Below are positions 35,890 to 47,765 of a DNA stretch of 64,000 nucleotides, one piece after another. Origin of the DNA: Malus domestica. Lineage: Eukaryota > Streptophyta > Magnoliopsida > Rosales > Rosaceae. The translations under genes were made by a program, and so were the position numbers. The stretch spans positions 7,448,001 through 7,512,000 of the forward strand of contig NC_091671.1 of NCBI RefSeq assembly GCF_042453785.1, given 5' to 3'. Position 1 is the stretch's first letter. Every line of letters begins with the position of its first letter. A model generated the notes under the pieces. That model saw nothing but the letters and a program-made list of their open reading frames with translations. It was not told the DNA's origin and ran no database searches.

Positions 35890-38621
35890 AAAATAGTTTC
35901 ACAAAAATATAGAAAAAAAATTACACACAACTTTTTATGTTGGATCACCAACTATATGGAAAAAAATATACAATAAAAACAAACCATTTTGGAAAAAGAG
36001 ATAATGTTAAATGTATGTAGAACAAAAAAAATATATGATAAAAAAAACGTATTTGGAAGAAGATAAAATATATTAATAACTAAATAAGAAAAACGCATCA
36101 AGCAACTAAAACGATAAATTCAAAAATTACTTTAATTTCAAATAATACAATAATGACATGTAATTTAACTTAATAGAAAATGCTAAGGTGGCTATTGTTC
36201 AAAGCACTTTAATCAAATTTAAAAAGGCACAAAAGTTTAGTCTAGATAATATAGAAAAATTGTAGGGAACTCTAATTTCCTCTTAATTTTTTACACTATA
36301 AAGTGTTAAAATTGTATCAATTTATATTTTTTATCGGATTTATTGTTTGATTTAGAATTAAATTGTGGTATTCATCTTAACTTGTAAATTTGAGATCTTA
36401 AATTCAAATCTTGTAAATGACGAGTACATAACTAATTTATTTCCCTACCCACTAAGTGTAAGTATAATACATTGTTGTCTAAAGATTTGATGACATCGTT
36501 AAATATGTGAAAAGGTCGAAGGATGCCTCATCAATCTAACCAATAATTCAGTCAGAGAAAAGTCAGCAAGTCAAAGTTTGATGTAATGTTAGAATGTTTG
36601 GGATCTATATTTTGATTGTAATCACTTGCCTTTCATCGTTTTCAGAATGATCACAAAGTTCTAATTACTACAAATTTCATAATTTAACCATTATATGCCT
36701 TATTAATATGTATAGACATAGTTTTTAATTCCGAACCTCACAACATGTTTTTCGAAATAACAATCAATTGTCACATAACCCGAAATTGTATAGAGATGAC
36801 ACACATTAAACAATCACATGTAGGAATGAGATCAATATATCTTTCATCATTGCATCTCTTTTTGTATCAACTAAGAAGGAGTCACATCCACATTTATTCA
36901 CTTTAGATACACTATATCAAGTAAATATTTTATTAAACTATTTCTATATTGAGCCACACGGACCTTCAATCACTTCTTTCGCATATGGAATAAACTAAGG
37001 CTTTAGAGAGACACAATTCGACCGAGGCTTATAGTAGATAACCAAATAGGATGTTGTCCGCCATTACGGGTTAACCAAGCAGAATCACTCCTGGGAACAA
37101 GTAACCATGTAGGTAATGACCCCCCATTGCGGATTAACCAAGCAGAATCACTCCTACGACCACTGTCGGAACCCTCGACTTCTGTGGCTCGCACCGCCAC
37201 GTGTAGTGGTTTATCGAGTTGGTTCTTAGCTAGATTTTGTAGAAGCAAGTGAGAGCTTCAAGATGGTGGTGATGGCGTTAAAAGAGTTATGTTGGATTTG
37301 GTCGGAATTCGCATCTAAAAACACGTTGGTCATGCGGGTCAGTGCTTCGAATTAGGGTCGATAGGGATCTGGAATGGCTTATGGCTTATGGGTCGACTTT
37401 CTAAAGGTCAGATTTTCCATTAATAGCACCTTTTGGTCCAAATGACCAAAGTGCCTTCCAAATTAAAACGCTTCTAACTTCTTCGTTTCAAGTCCAATTC
37501 ACAAACGGATTTCGCAAAATGCTCGTGGGTTCGAGTTCTAGCTAACCAACTCAATAGTTTACCCAAAAGGCCGAATGAAATTTGAAATGACAAAAATACT
37601 CGTCATTTCATTTTTTTTCTCAAAACCGGACAATTTAACGAGATAACTTTAATTAAAACCTCTGAAATACTTCTAAAAATGAAATAAAATACAAAAATTT
37701 GGGACAGGGTAGCACAAATGTCTTGCTTATGAATGCAAGTGTGCCAACTTGCTACCAAACTCGATCGGGCAAATAGAATAGATGTGGCGGTAGTATCAAA
37801 TACACTGCTAAATTTTTCACCGAAGCAATTACGGCCGATGAAGGAACATGTCTTAGCCTTGGGTTCTAGAACCTGAAGACAAAGTTACTAGATCAATGTG
37901 AAGTTTAATAATTGATTAGGCTTTCGTTGTGTCGAACAAGGGTAACCAGGTAACGCCTCATTTCATTGAAGCTAATGAGACAACCTCTTGAGACGAGAGA
38001 AATGAGAGTTCTTTGTCCGTCAAGACTTGGATAGATAACCAACCAACCAATTGCAGTGTTATTCACTGATTCAAACTGAAGGTGCTCTTAAATCGCATGT
38101 TCTATGGCTCCACTGCTATTAATTCAAACTGAAGATGTCGCCAGTTGCCAACACTTGTCCGAAATTTTTTCTCAGGAATATGAGTACGGTTTCGCGTAGA
38201 GCGATGATTTTTCACGTAGAACGTTTTGAGTTGTTTGTTGAGTTAAAGGGGCTTCTCTATGTTGTAAAACTCCTTTATTTATGTAATTATTCCATGATGG
38301 TCAAGACAAAAAATATAAATTGATACAATTTAAAAACCTCATAGTGCAACATGAAATAATTAAAACTTCACCACCTAATTTGAAAATCACATCAAACCCA
38401 AAAAGTGTAAATGTAATTCGTCACATTTTATTATTATTATTATTATTTTTTCAAATTATGAAATTTCATCGAAAGAAGAAAGATGCGCAGTGATATAAGA
38501 CCAAAACACAAAGTAGCACATGGAGGCACTAGAAATTTGTATTTAATTAGTTAGTTTAGTACTTTTGATTCTTTGAGTGGCTGCTATTTCGTAGTTAAAT
38601 TACTGTTTTGTTAAGGGTGAG

Positions 38622-38800
38622 GATTAATTTAAGAGAATTTTAACGAAAAATTCTCGGTACTGTTTATTTTAACGAAAAATAAATTTTTACATTAAAAAGT
38701 CATTCCTGTTATTATTTATTTTACCATTTATTTTATCTTTATCGTTAAAATTTAAAATTTTCAAACTTTTTACATTAATTTTCTTTTAATTTTTAAACAA
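38622..38800. mobile_element. Short MITE (family E) in unit A
   Basis: One end reads AGAGAATTTTAACGAAAAATT, the other AAAATTTTCAAACTTTTTACAT then TTCTTTTAATT. TTAACGAAAA repeats and the phrase CATTAAAAAGTCATTCCTG are typical of a MITE abundant in Rosaceae, from memory. Unit B carries a much larger element with similar ends at the equivalent position, in apparent opposite orientation. Confidence 0.6.
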
Positions 38801-39109
38801 CTTTTACACGTTGGGTGGTGCATTTTGGTGTGAACCTCATCCCGCTGTCCATATCTGCAGCATGAATATATTCTGATAGTATAATACTTGCTTCTTTCTT
38901 CTAGAAGTATATTATCTTATGCATTAAAGTAATTAACAAGAATATGATAATTTCAAACTCATGAAAAAGGACAGTACTTTTATATGTCTGTAAAGGTATA
39001 GCCTTCTAGACACCTTTTCATCGTGCGTGATTGGAACAAGTCCACCAACTCTGACCAAAATTAAAAAACCAAAGAAGTCCGCCGTTGTTTACAAGAGATT
39101 GAGAAAAAC

Positions 39110-39328
39110 AGAGGCAGATTGTCTGCCCTTTTATTTGGTGTTTTTCTCATCCTCTCATATTTTGTACGGTCACAATTAAGTTACGTTAATATTTTATATT
39201 AATTTTTTATAAAGATAATAAGACAAAAAGTAATAAGAATATAAAATGTTGATGTGGCTTAACCGTGACCACACAAATAGGATTGGATGGGAAGGGCAAC
39301 CAAACAGGAGGGCAAACAATTTGCCCCC
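39110..39328. mobile_element. MULE-type MITE, 219 bp (family C)
   Basis: Inverted ends AGAGGCAGATTGTCTGCCC and GGGCAAACAATTTGCCCCC. Identical 9-bp target duplications GAGAAAAAC flank it (39101-39109 and 39329-39337). The corresponding place in unit B (near 48650) has one copy of a similar target and no element, confirming the insertion. A relative with its own 9-bp duplication lies at 60270-60402. Confidence 0.93.
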
Positions 39329-40750
39329 GAGAAAAACAAGTCCAACGAAAATAGTACTTGGACTAACAAAATTATTCTTATTTTTTATTTATTTTTGCTG
39401 GATTTTATATTTAGTACTGTTTGAAAGTGTTTTTTAAATGACTACGGCTGTTTTTAGATAAAATATTTTTAAATTTCAAAAGCACTTGAAACGTTTTTCA
39501 AGTTACACTTGCATATTTATCAATGATTGATTCTAAAAAAAATTCACCAAAAGTGTTTTCACAAATTTTAAAAGTACTTCCAAACGAGTTTTTAAAATTT
39601 TATCAAACTAAAAGAAACTGTAACTGTACTTTTCTTATTGTACTTCTATTAATACTGCTTTTAAAAAAGAAATACGATATCAATTTCATGAAGAAAAGGG
39701 GTATTAGAATATACATATTCATGAAGATTAGCTCTAAAGGGGGTCCTTATAAGTTGCAACAGTATCTAAGCTCCCAACAAAAAATAATACTATCTGGTAA
39801 AGTACATTGCAAACAAACTATCAAGATAATGAGTTGGAAATACCTATCTCACCAAGAACTGAAAGAGAAAGAGGATCAATCGAATAGATGAAGTCAATAA
39901 TACAAAGACGTGTGAGATGAAACTGAATCCAATTTTTGACGGGAAACATGAAGCTCTTTGAACTAATTGTCATTCCAAATCACTGGATGATCCAAGAGCA
40001 CTAATTGATAGTAAATCCAACAAATAATATAGCTCACTCTTCAACATATAGATCTTGAAGAGATCCAATCACCAAATTATAGAACTTGAAAATTAATCGA
40101 ACTAACCAACCAAAAGGACCCATCACTTCGTTTTGTTATACCCATAGCACCATCATGGCTACGCTGTAACTCAATACGGCTGTACCGATACAACTCAAAG
40201 CTCTAACCACGTCTAAAACTGCTCCAAATTCAGAAATTCTTATGCAAGAGGTGTGTACTGTTAATACTGGACACTTTTAGGCCGTATAAGAGTATTAGAC
40301 TGGAAGGGAGCCATGAAGAAGCCCAAGGCAAAGTTATGAGGGCCAATAGCCCAAGAAGCCCAAGGTCCAAGAAGCTTAGGGTGGGATGCGCCCAAGCGCG
40401 AGAGGTCAACCACTAGTCATGTGGCAAACAAACAGCTTTGTGGCACAAGCCTCTAAGGAAAGGTCTACTCAAATGTCATTCGCTCTACTTAGTGACTTAA
40501 AGTCAACTAGAGAGACCCAAGATGGAACACAAAGCAAGTCGAAAAGATGCTTGGAGAGATTGGATTGGATAACCAAGACCAACCGAGAAGAATGGTGCAC
40601 TTTACTCTGAGAACGTGTGTAGCTTCAACTGGACACCAATCACTTCACCGTTGAATGTCAAGTTGGCAGGTGAAAAAATGCTAGTAAGCTAGTCTACATA
40701 TGTAGTGCAATAAATGATAATGAGAATAACCCAACACAAGGGTTTCCTAA

Positions 40751-41439
40751 GAGCAAGTCCATTGGAGGACTTTTTGCCCAGCACCCAGCCGAAAAAATAG
40801 GCCAGGACCCAGTGAATTTGCTCCAGCCGACCCAATTGACTGGCACCCAACCCATGCCAGTCCACAGGCCGGCCTAAAATCGACAGACCTTGGGACCGGC
40901 CTATCTGATGCCATGGTGACGTCAGCATGGCGTCCGAAGGAAGTTTGAACTGGAGGCCGTCTCCCGTCGACCTCGTGAACGCCACCGGCCACTTCGTCTT
41001 CCTGTACTCCATTCACAGCAGCGAGTCCGTGTGCTCTTGCGTCGTCCGGATCTTGTCCGGGGTCCCGCTTCAGAAACCGACGGCCACGAACACCTTGTTG
41101 AGGTGGTCCAGGTTGAGCTCCGCGATCGTGCGGTGAAGGTTGAAGCCCTGGGTGTCGAGGTCTTGCGGAAAGGAAGAAAGAAGAAAGCAGAAAAAATAAA
41201 TGATAAAGAAAGGACCGGAAAGGGAAAGGAAGAAAGAAGAAAACATAAAAAATAAATTAAATGATAAAATATTAATTGATATGAATAAAATAATATAATA
41301 TTAAATAGGCTGGGTGCCAGCGTATTTTTAGGGGTGGAGATGCTTTGGCCTATTACTGTTTATTGGGGTCTATTACTGTTAACTTGAGTGGATAAATGCG
41401 TTGGGTGCCGACACAAAGTCTTCAGGGGTGGACTTGCTC
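40751..41439. mobile_element. PIF/Harbinger-like non-autonomous element, 689 bp, with captured GC-rich segment
   Basis: Ends GAGCAAGTCCATTGGAGGAC and GTCTTCAGGGGTGGACTTGCTC are inverted repeats. It is flanked by TAA on both sides (40748-40750 and 41440-41442), and unit B has an uninterrupted site near 49383. The interior 40920-41180 is strikingly GC-rich compared with everything around it and reads on the minus strand as a gene-like fragment (LDTQGFNLHRTIAELNLDHL, NKVFVAVGF) that I cannot assign. No transposase is present. Confidence 0.88.
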
Positions 41440-44400
41440 TAATGGCCTATATAGTGAAGACCCCCAATATCGGGGTCTGACAACAAGACATAGAAATTAG
41501 ATGTTTTAGACGGACGCTATTTTAGTCTTGCAATCAACAAAATTTGTGCAACATGAAATTTGGTTAATCTAAATAGAGGAGGGAGATTTGAATTCGAAAC
41601 CTGAATAAAGACCTTATGCATTTTATAAGAAATTTACCTTCGTGGATAAAAACTTCATGTGTAATCAATTACATGCCCTGATTTTTTTTTCATGATAAAT
41701 GATTGGATCGTAATTTTTTATCCTACGATGGATGAGATCTTCATTTTGTTTAGGGAAAATTCTAATCAAACATGGAATTTATTTGAAAATTTTAGTATTG
41801 AGACGATTATACTATAAGAACAAAAGTTGTTTACGAGTTTTGATAAAAAAAAAAAAAAAATTACCACACTATATTCAAATAAAAAGTTAAAAGTCATGGC
41901 TTAAAACTATATTACTATGATATTTTCTTTCAACATAATTGGATCTTCCCTTAAATCATATAGACCTTATTTTATATGAACCGACAAAAAAGGAATTAAT
42001 ATTTATATGGTAAAACATAAGGCTAGTTATAAGGCTGGGTTTAAGATAAACAAAAATATATATGGAAGGACCAGCAAGTTTCGAACTCATGCTTGGTTGA
42101 AACTAACAAATTATAATAACCGACCTATGTTATTTATTGTCTAATCTTGCACACAACTAATATACATTAGAAAAAATTTCGAATGGACCTGGACGAACCC
42201 TGATCCCAATGTGGCTCCGTCACTAATCAGACTAGACCATCAGTTATTCAGGATATTTGGATGCTCTCTTGTAATTATTTCAATACTATTTCTTTGTGAA
42301 ATGTTTCTAGAAAGGCTAACTTTAGACGGATACATAAAGTTTCTCGAAGTTTAATACGTATCTTTATTTAGATTAATAAATTTAGGTCGGAAGGGAGTAA
42401 TTTATAGACCTGTTAGTTGGACCTACATGTCAATAAAATGTGAAAAAGATTTCAATAATTTATCATGCCAATAATAAGAACGTAAAACACACGTGTACTA
42501 AACTAGTTATTGACATGCAATCGACATGGATGCATGAATTTCAAGCCTGTAGAATACCTATGCTAAGTCTAGAAGCTCGGAATCTTGCATTCACATGCTG
42601 GAGAAATTTTATTGTCAGGTATTATTGACATATACTTAAGGGATGAGTATTTCTAAGTGAAAAACTGTATTCTATAATGTGTGTAGAACAAAAAATATTA
42701 TGATCGAAAAAATGTATTTGGAAGAAGAGAAAATATATTAGTAATTAATATCTCCACTAAATAAGGAAAATGCATCAAGCAACTAAAAGATAAATTCAAA
42801 AATTATTATAATTTCAGAAGAAAAAAAAAACAATAATGACATGTAATTTAACTTAAACAAAAAATGTTGAGGTAGCTATGGTCAAAGAACTTTAGTCAAA
42901 TCTTAAAAATGCACATAAGTTGAGTCTAGATGATAAGAAAAAATTGTAGGGAATTCTAATTTCCTCTTAATTATTTCACACTATAAGATATTAAAATTGT
43001 ATCAATTTATATTTTTTATTAGATTTATTGTTTGATTTATAATTAAATTGTGGTATTCCTCTTAGTTTGTAAATTGAAGGCTTTAAGTTCGAATTTTATA
43101 AATAACGAGTAAGTAACTAATTTAGTTCCCCACCCACTCAGTGTAAATATAGTACATCGATTGTTGTCAAAAAAAAAAAAATTGCTGTCATGGTTAAATA
43201 TGTAAAAAGGTAGAAGGATGCCTCATCAATTCAATTGGAGAAAGGTCAGCAAGTCAAAGTTTGATGTAATGCTCTTAGAATGTTTGGGAACTATATTTTG
43301 ATTGTAATCACTCAGCCTTTCATCGTTTTTAGAATGATCACAAAGATACAATTACCACATATTTCATAATTTAACATCATACGTCTCATTAATATGTTAG
43401 ACGTAGTTTTTAATTTCGAACCTCATCACACGTTTTTCGAGATAACAATCAGCCGTCACATAATCCGAAGTTGTATAGAAATAACACATAGAAATAATAC
43501 AATCACGTGTATGAATGAGATCACTATCTCTTTCATCATTACATCTCTTTTTGTATCGAGTAGGAATAAGTCACATCCAAATTTATTCACTTTAGATACA
43601 CTATCAAGTAAACTATTTGATTCAACTCATTCTATATTGAGCCACACAAACCTTCAATCTCTTCTTTCACATATGTAATAAACTAGTGTTTTAGATAGAC
43701 ACAATTCGGCTGAAACCTATAATAGATAACCGAATAGGATATGGTCACCCCAGTAAGGATTAACCAAGCAGAATCACTTTTGAGGACAAGTAACCTTATA
43801 GGTGGTGACCCTCATTACGGATTAACCAAGCAGAGTCACTTCTACGAACATTGTCGGAACCCTCGATTTTGTGGCCTCGCACCGCCATGTGTGTTGGTTT
43901 ATCGAGTTGGCTCTTAATTTTATTTTGTAGAGGGAAGTGAGAGCTTCAAAATGATGGTTGTGGCGTCAAAGGAATTCTGTCGGAGTTGGCCGAAATTCAC
44001 GTCTAAAAACACGTGGGTCATGCGGGTCAGTGCTTCGAATTAGGTTAATGGGGTTGAGGAATGACTCCTGGCTTCTGAGTCGACTTTCCAAGATAGGAAA
44101 GTTGGGTCTTCTGACTTCTAAAGGTCAGATTTTTCATTAATAGCACATTTGGTCCAAATGACCAAAATGCCTTCCAAATTAAAACAATTTTAGCTTCTTC
44201 ATTTCAACTCTGATTCACAAATAGATTTCACCGAAACGCTTGTGAGGTTGAGCTTTACCTAACCAGCTCAATAGTTGACCCAAAAGGTCGAATAAAATTT
44301 GAAATGACAAAAATATTCGTCATTTCATTTTTCTCAAAACCTGACAATATAACAAACTAACTTCAATTAAATCTCAAAAATACTTCTAAAAATGAAATAA

Positions 44401-45750
44401 AATACTTAAATTCGGGATGGGATTTCACATATGTCATGCTTGTGAATGCAGCATACCAACTCACTCCCAAACTCGGTCGAGCAAATAGAATAGATGTGGC
44501 AATGGTGTCGAATACGTTGCTGACTTCTGCACCAAAGTGATTACGACCGATGAAGAAACATGTCTTAGCCTTGGGCTCTAGAATAAAAAACAAGGTTACT
44601 GGGTCAATGTGAAGTTTAATAATTGGTTCGGTTTTCATTGTGCCGAACAAGGGGTAACCAGGTATTTAATGAGATAAACTTTTGAGACGGGGGAAATCAG
44701 AGTTCTTCGTTCGCAGAGACTTAGGTAGATAACCAACCAATCAGTTACAGTGTTATTCACTTATTTGAACTGAATGTGCTCTTGAATTGCCTATTCTACG
44801 GCTTCACTACTATTACTTCAAATTGAAGATGTCGCGAGTTGTCAACACTTGTCTGAATTTTTTTTCTCAAGTATATAAGCAGGGTTTCTCGTAGAGCGTT
44901 TTAAGTTGTTCGTCGAGTTAAAGGGGCTTCTCTACGTTGAAAAACCTCCTTTATTTATATAATTTATCTGTGTTGGTCAAGACAAAAAAAAATATAAATT
45001 GATACAATTTTAAATTCTCATAGTGAAACGTGAAATAATTTAAAACTTCAACACTTAATTTGAAAATCACGTCAAATCCAAAAAGTGTAAATGTAACTCT
45101 CGTATTTTATTATTATTATTTTAATTTATGAAATTCATCGAAACAAGAAAGATTTGCAGTGACATTAGACCAAAACACAAAGAAAGCACATGGAGGCACG
45201 AGAAATTTGTATTTAATTAGTTAGTTTAGTACCTTTGATTCTTTGAGTACCTGCTATTTCGCAGTTCAATTATTGTTCTGTTTAGGGTGATGATTAATTT
45301 AAAGAAAAACTAATGAAAATGATTTTAAAATATTTAATTTTAACCAAAAACAATCTATTAATTTTTTTTAATAATAAGGACAAAAAAAAAACCTAAAAAA
45401 AGCACGTGCAACTCAAACCCAGTTTTCAACTCGCCCCATCTCCTGCCATCACTTTGTTTTGCAGCAGTCTCCGTCTCCTCCCATCACTTCTTTTTGCAGC
45501 AGTCCCTTTTAACAAATTTCACAGCCGAGTTTCCTCTCTGGCGCGGAAATCAGGTGCGGCAATCCAAACGCACTTTTAAAGGCCTTTGTTGAGCACTACT
45601 ACGGACATGTTTGATGCCAACCGTGCGGCCATGGATAATCTATACCAGGAAACCTCAATGTTGCGCTTCGAAGGTTAGAAGATCCAAGGAAGGCTTTTTG
45701 GTATATTTGATTTGGCTCTTGGGTATATTTGTTTCAGTACAACATGGAAT

Positions 45751-47143
45751 AGTTGAATATCAAAGTGCAGAACAAACAAGACTACAAAATAATAAAAATA
45801 TTATTAAACGAGAATGCCATAACAGTTACAAAACCCTAAAAGGCTACATCGTGACTAACTTATTTTCTAAGGAATAACAAAGAACTTTATTTATAATAAA
45901 CTATCTCTAATCTATAATAAAACCTAATTCTAATAGGCTGAGCCTAAATCCTAAATCTATTATTTTCCAACACCCCAGTCAAACTCATAACGATAAACAA
46001 TATGAGTTTGCCAACAAGTAGATATAGATGCAGGTTTCGTTAGTCAAACAGACAGGCAGGCTCCGCAACGTGGACAAATAGACAGGCAGGCTATGCAATG
46101 TGGATAGACAGTCAGGCATGCTCCACAACTAACAGACAGACAAGCAAGTTCCACAATGTGGACAGACAGACAAGCCAAACAAAAGGCTCAATAGTAACTT
46201 CAATCAACAAGCCAAACAAAGGGCCTTCAAACAAATCATAACAGCCCAACATATCGTGGGCTCCAAAGCCTTTTTTTTTTTTTTTTTTTCTACTTCTCTG
46301 TTTTCTATTCTTTCTTGGGATGGCAACACAAAAACAAAGTTTTGATGCAAACGGATGCGGGAACGAAGATGCAGATTCAAAGGGTATGGGTGCGGGGGTT
46401 TCATGGCTTATGCACATGACAACGAGGGACGACGGGTTGCGAAAACGCGTCAAACTGCATGTACAAAATCGTGAGTACAGGGTGCAGGGCGGCGAAGTGG
46501 TATGGCGGTGAAGTGCGGATCAAAATGGCGGCAAGGATGAGGGCCTGGTGAGGACGTGCAGGTTGTGGATGAAACTGATCAAGTTTCAGTGCAGCGGAGA
46601 TGGCAAGTACAGTGCAGAACATAAACGGCGGGTTTATCAAATTTGATTTACAGGAGTTCAAGTGGAGACGAACTCGATCCAAGTGGTTATCGGGCTGGAG
46701 CTTCGTCAAAATGTGCAGGTGACCAGAGATGAATACGGACTGCGGGGAAGGAGCATAAAACCGTCAACACAACTAACAAAATTAAACACACTTTTTTTTC
46801 CTGCAAACTGTCAAACGCAACTAGACAATCTGAACATGAACGACAAACGGACACAAGCAAACAGATACCAACCCAAAGCAGATTAAATCCCAAAAGATGA
46901 AACATGCTCTGATACAAAGTTGAATATTAGAGTACGAAACAAATAAGACTACAAAATAATAAAAATATTATTAAATAAACGAGAATGTCGAAACGGCTAC
47001 AAAACCCTAAGAAGCTACATCGTGACTAACTTATTCTCTAATGAATAACAAAGCACTCTATTTATAATAAACTAACATTAATCTCTAACAAAACCTAATT
47101 CTAACAGGCTGAGCCCAAATCCTAAATCTATTATTTTCCAACA
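45751..47143 (-). mobile_element. TRIM/LARD-like LTR element, 1,393 bp, complete
   Basis: LTRs 45751-45972 (222 bp) and 46918-47143 (226 bp) both start AGTTGAATAT and end TTATTTTCCAACA. Perfect 5-bp target duplications GGAAT lie at 45746-45750 and 47144-47148. Next to the right LTR is GCTCTGATAC, on the minus strand close to the initiator-Met tRNA primer-binding site; next to the left LTR is a polypurine-like complement CACCCCAGTC. So the element reads on the minus strand. The interior of about 945 bp has no gag or pol; it contains a run of about 22 T at 46268 and repeated ACAGGCAGGC/GACAGACA phrases (46040-46175). Confidence 0.92.
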
Positions 47144-47359
47144 GGAATGTATTTTTGATTTGATTTAGCTAATCTATGATTTGGTTAACCTATACCATGA
47201 AGACTCAATGTTGAGCCTCGAAGGTTAGAAGATCCAAGGGTCACAAAAGCATCATGGCCAAGCTTACTAGCCTCCCTTTCCAGCAATGCCATCATTATTG
47301 TAATTTTGGCTTTTGTGATCGAGGTTTAGTCGATCTGCTAGAAACTTGATTTTGGTTTG

Positions 47360-47765
47360 AAAAATAGTCAGTGCTTAATTTACAAAATAGTGACAATACT
47401 AGTTTACGAAATAGTGATAATACTAGTGTTTGGTTTGAAAAATAGTCAGTGCTTAGTTTACGAAATAGTGATAGTATTAGTGTAAGGTTTAAGAAATAAT
47501 CAGTGTTTAGTTTACGAAATAGTAATAGTACTAGCGTTCAGTTTAAGAAATAGTCAGTGTTCAGTTTACAAAATAGTCAGTGTTCAGTTCAAGAAGTAAT
47601 GATAGTATTAGTGTTCCATTTAAGATATAGTCAGTGTTTTGTTTAAGAAATATTGTTCAATCTAAGAAGTAGTCAATCTTCAGTTTAAGAAATAGTGTTC
47701 GGTTTAAGAAGTGGTCAATGTTCTGTTTAAGAAATAGTGACAGTATTAATGTTCATATAATTGAA
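47360..47765. repeat. Degenerate tandem repeat with a GTTYAGTTTAAGAAATAG core
   Basis: About fifteen imperfect copies of units such as AGTGTTCAGTTTAAGAAATA or TTTACGAAATAGTGATA follow one another with variable spacing, interspersed with TAGTATTAGTGTT. It is AT-rich and non-coding. The variable unit length and lack of unique spacers rule out an ordered array. Confidence 0.85.

Larger units (their letters stand above)
36003..42675. repeat. Tandem segmental duplication, unit A (about 6.7 kb)
   Basis: Collinear with 42676-51157 in the same orientation. Matching landmarks include TGTAGAACAAAAAA (36018/42682), TAACCAAGCAGAATCACT (37070/43760), AACACGT..GGTCATGCGGGTCAGTGC (37320/44010), CCCGCTG.CCATATCTGCAGCATG (38842/48332), CCTATATAGTGAAGACCCCC (41446/49385) and ATGCATGAATTTCAAGCCT (42529/50674). 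It holds no recognisable gene. Sequence 39935-40630 has no partner in unit B and is either an insertion here or a deletion there. Confidence 0.9.

Noticed and set aside
39523-39891. 122-residue plus-strand frame (MIDSKKNSPKVFS...)
   Set aside because: The corresponding sequence in the duplicate unit B is interrupted, and the composition is Lys/Phe-rich, as expected from AT-rich non-coding DNA.
46112-46917. Several frames inside the TRIM interior
   Set aside because: No gag, pol or host motif; low-complexity Lys runs come from the poly-T tract.
47360-47765. Repeated units that superficially resemble a CRISPR array
   Set aside because: Units are degenerate, unevenly spaced and without unique spacers, and the window is plant nuclear DNA.
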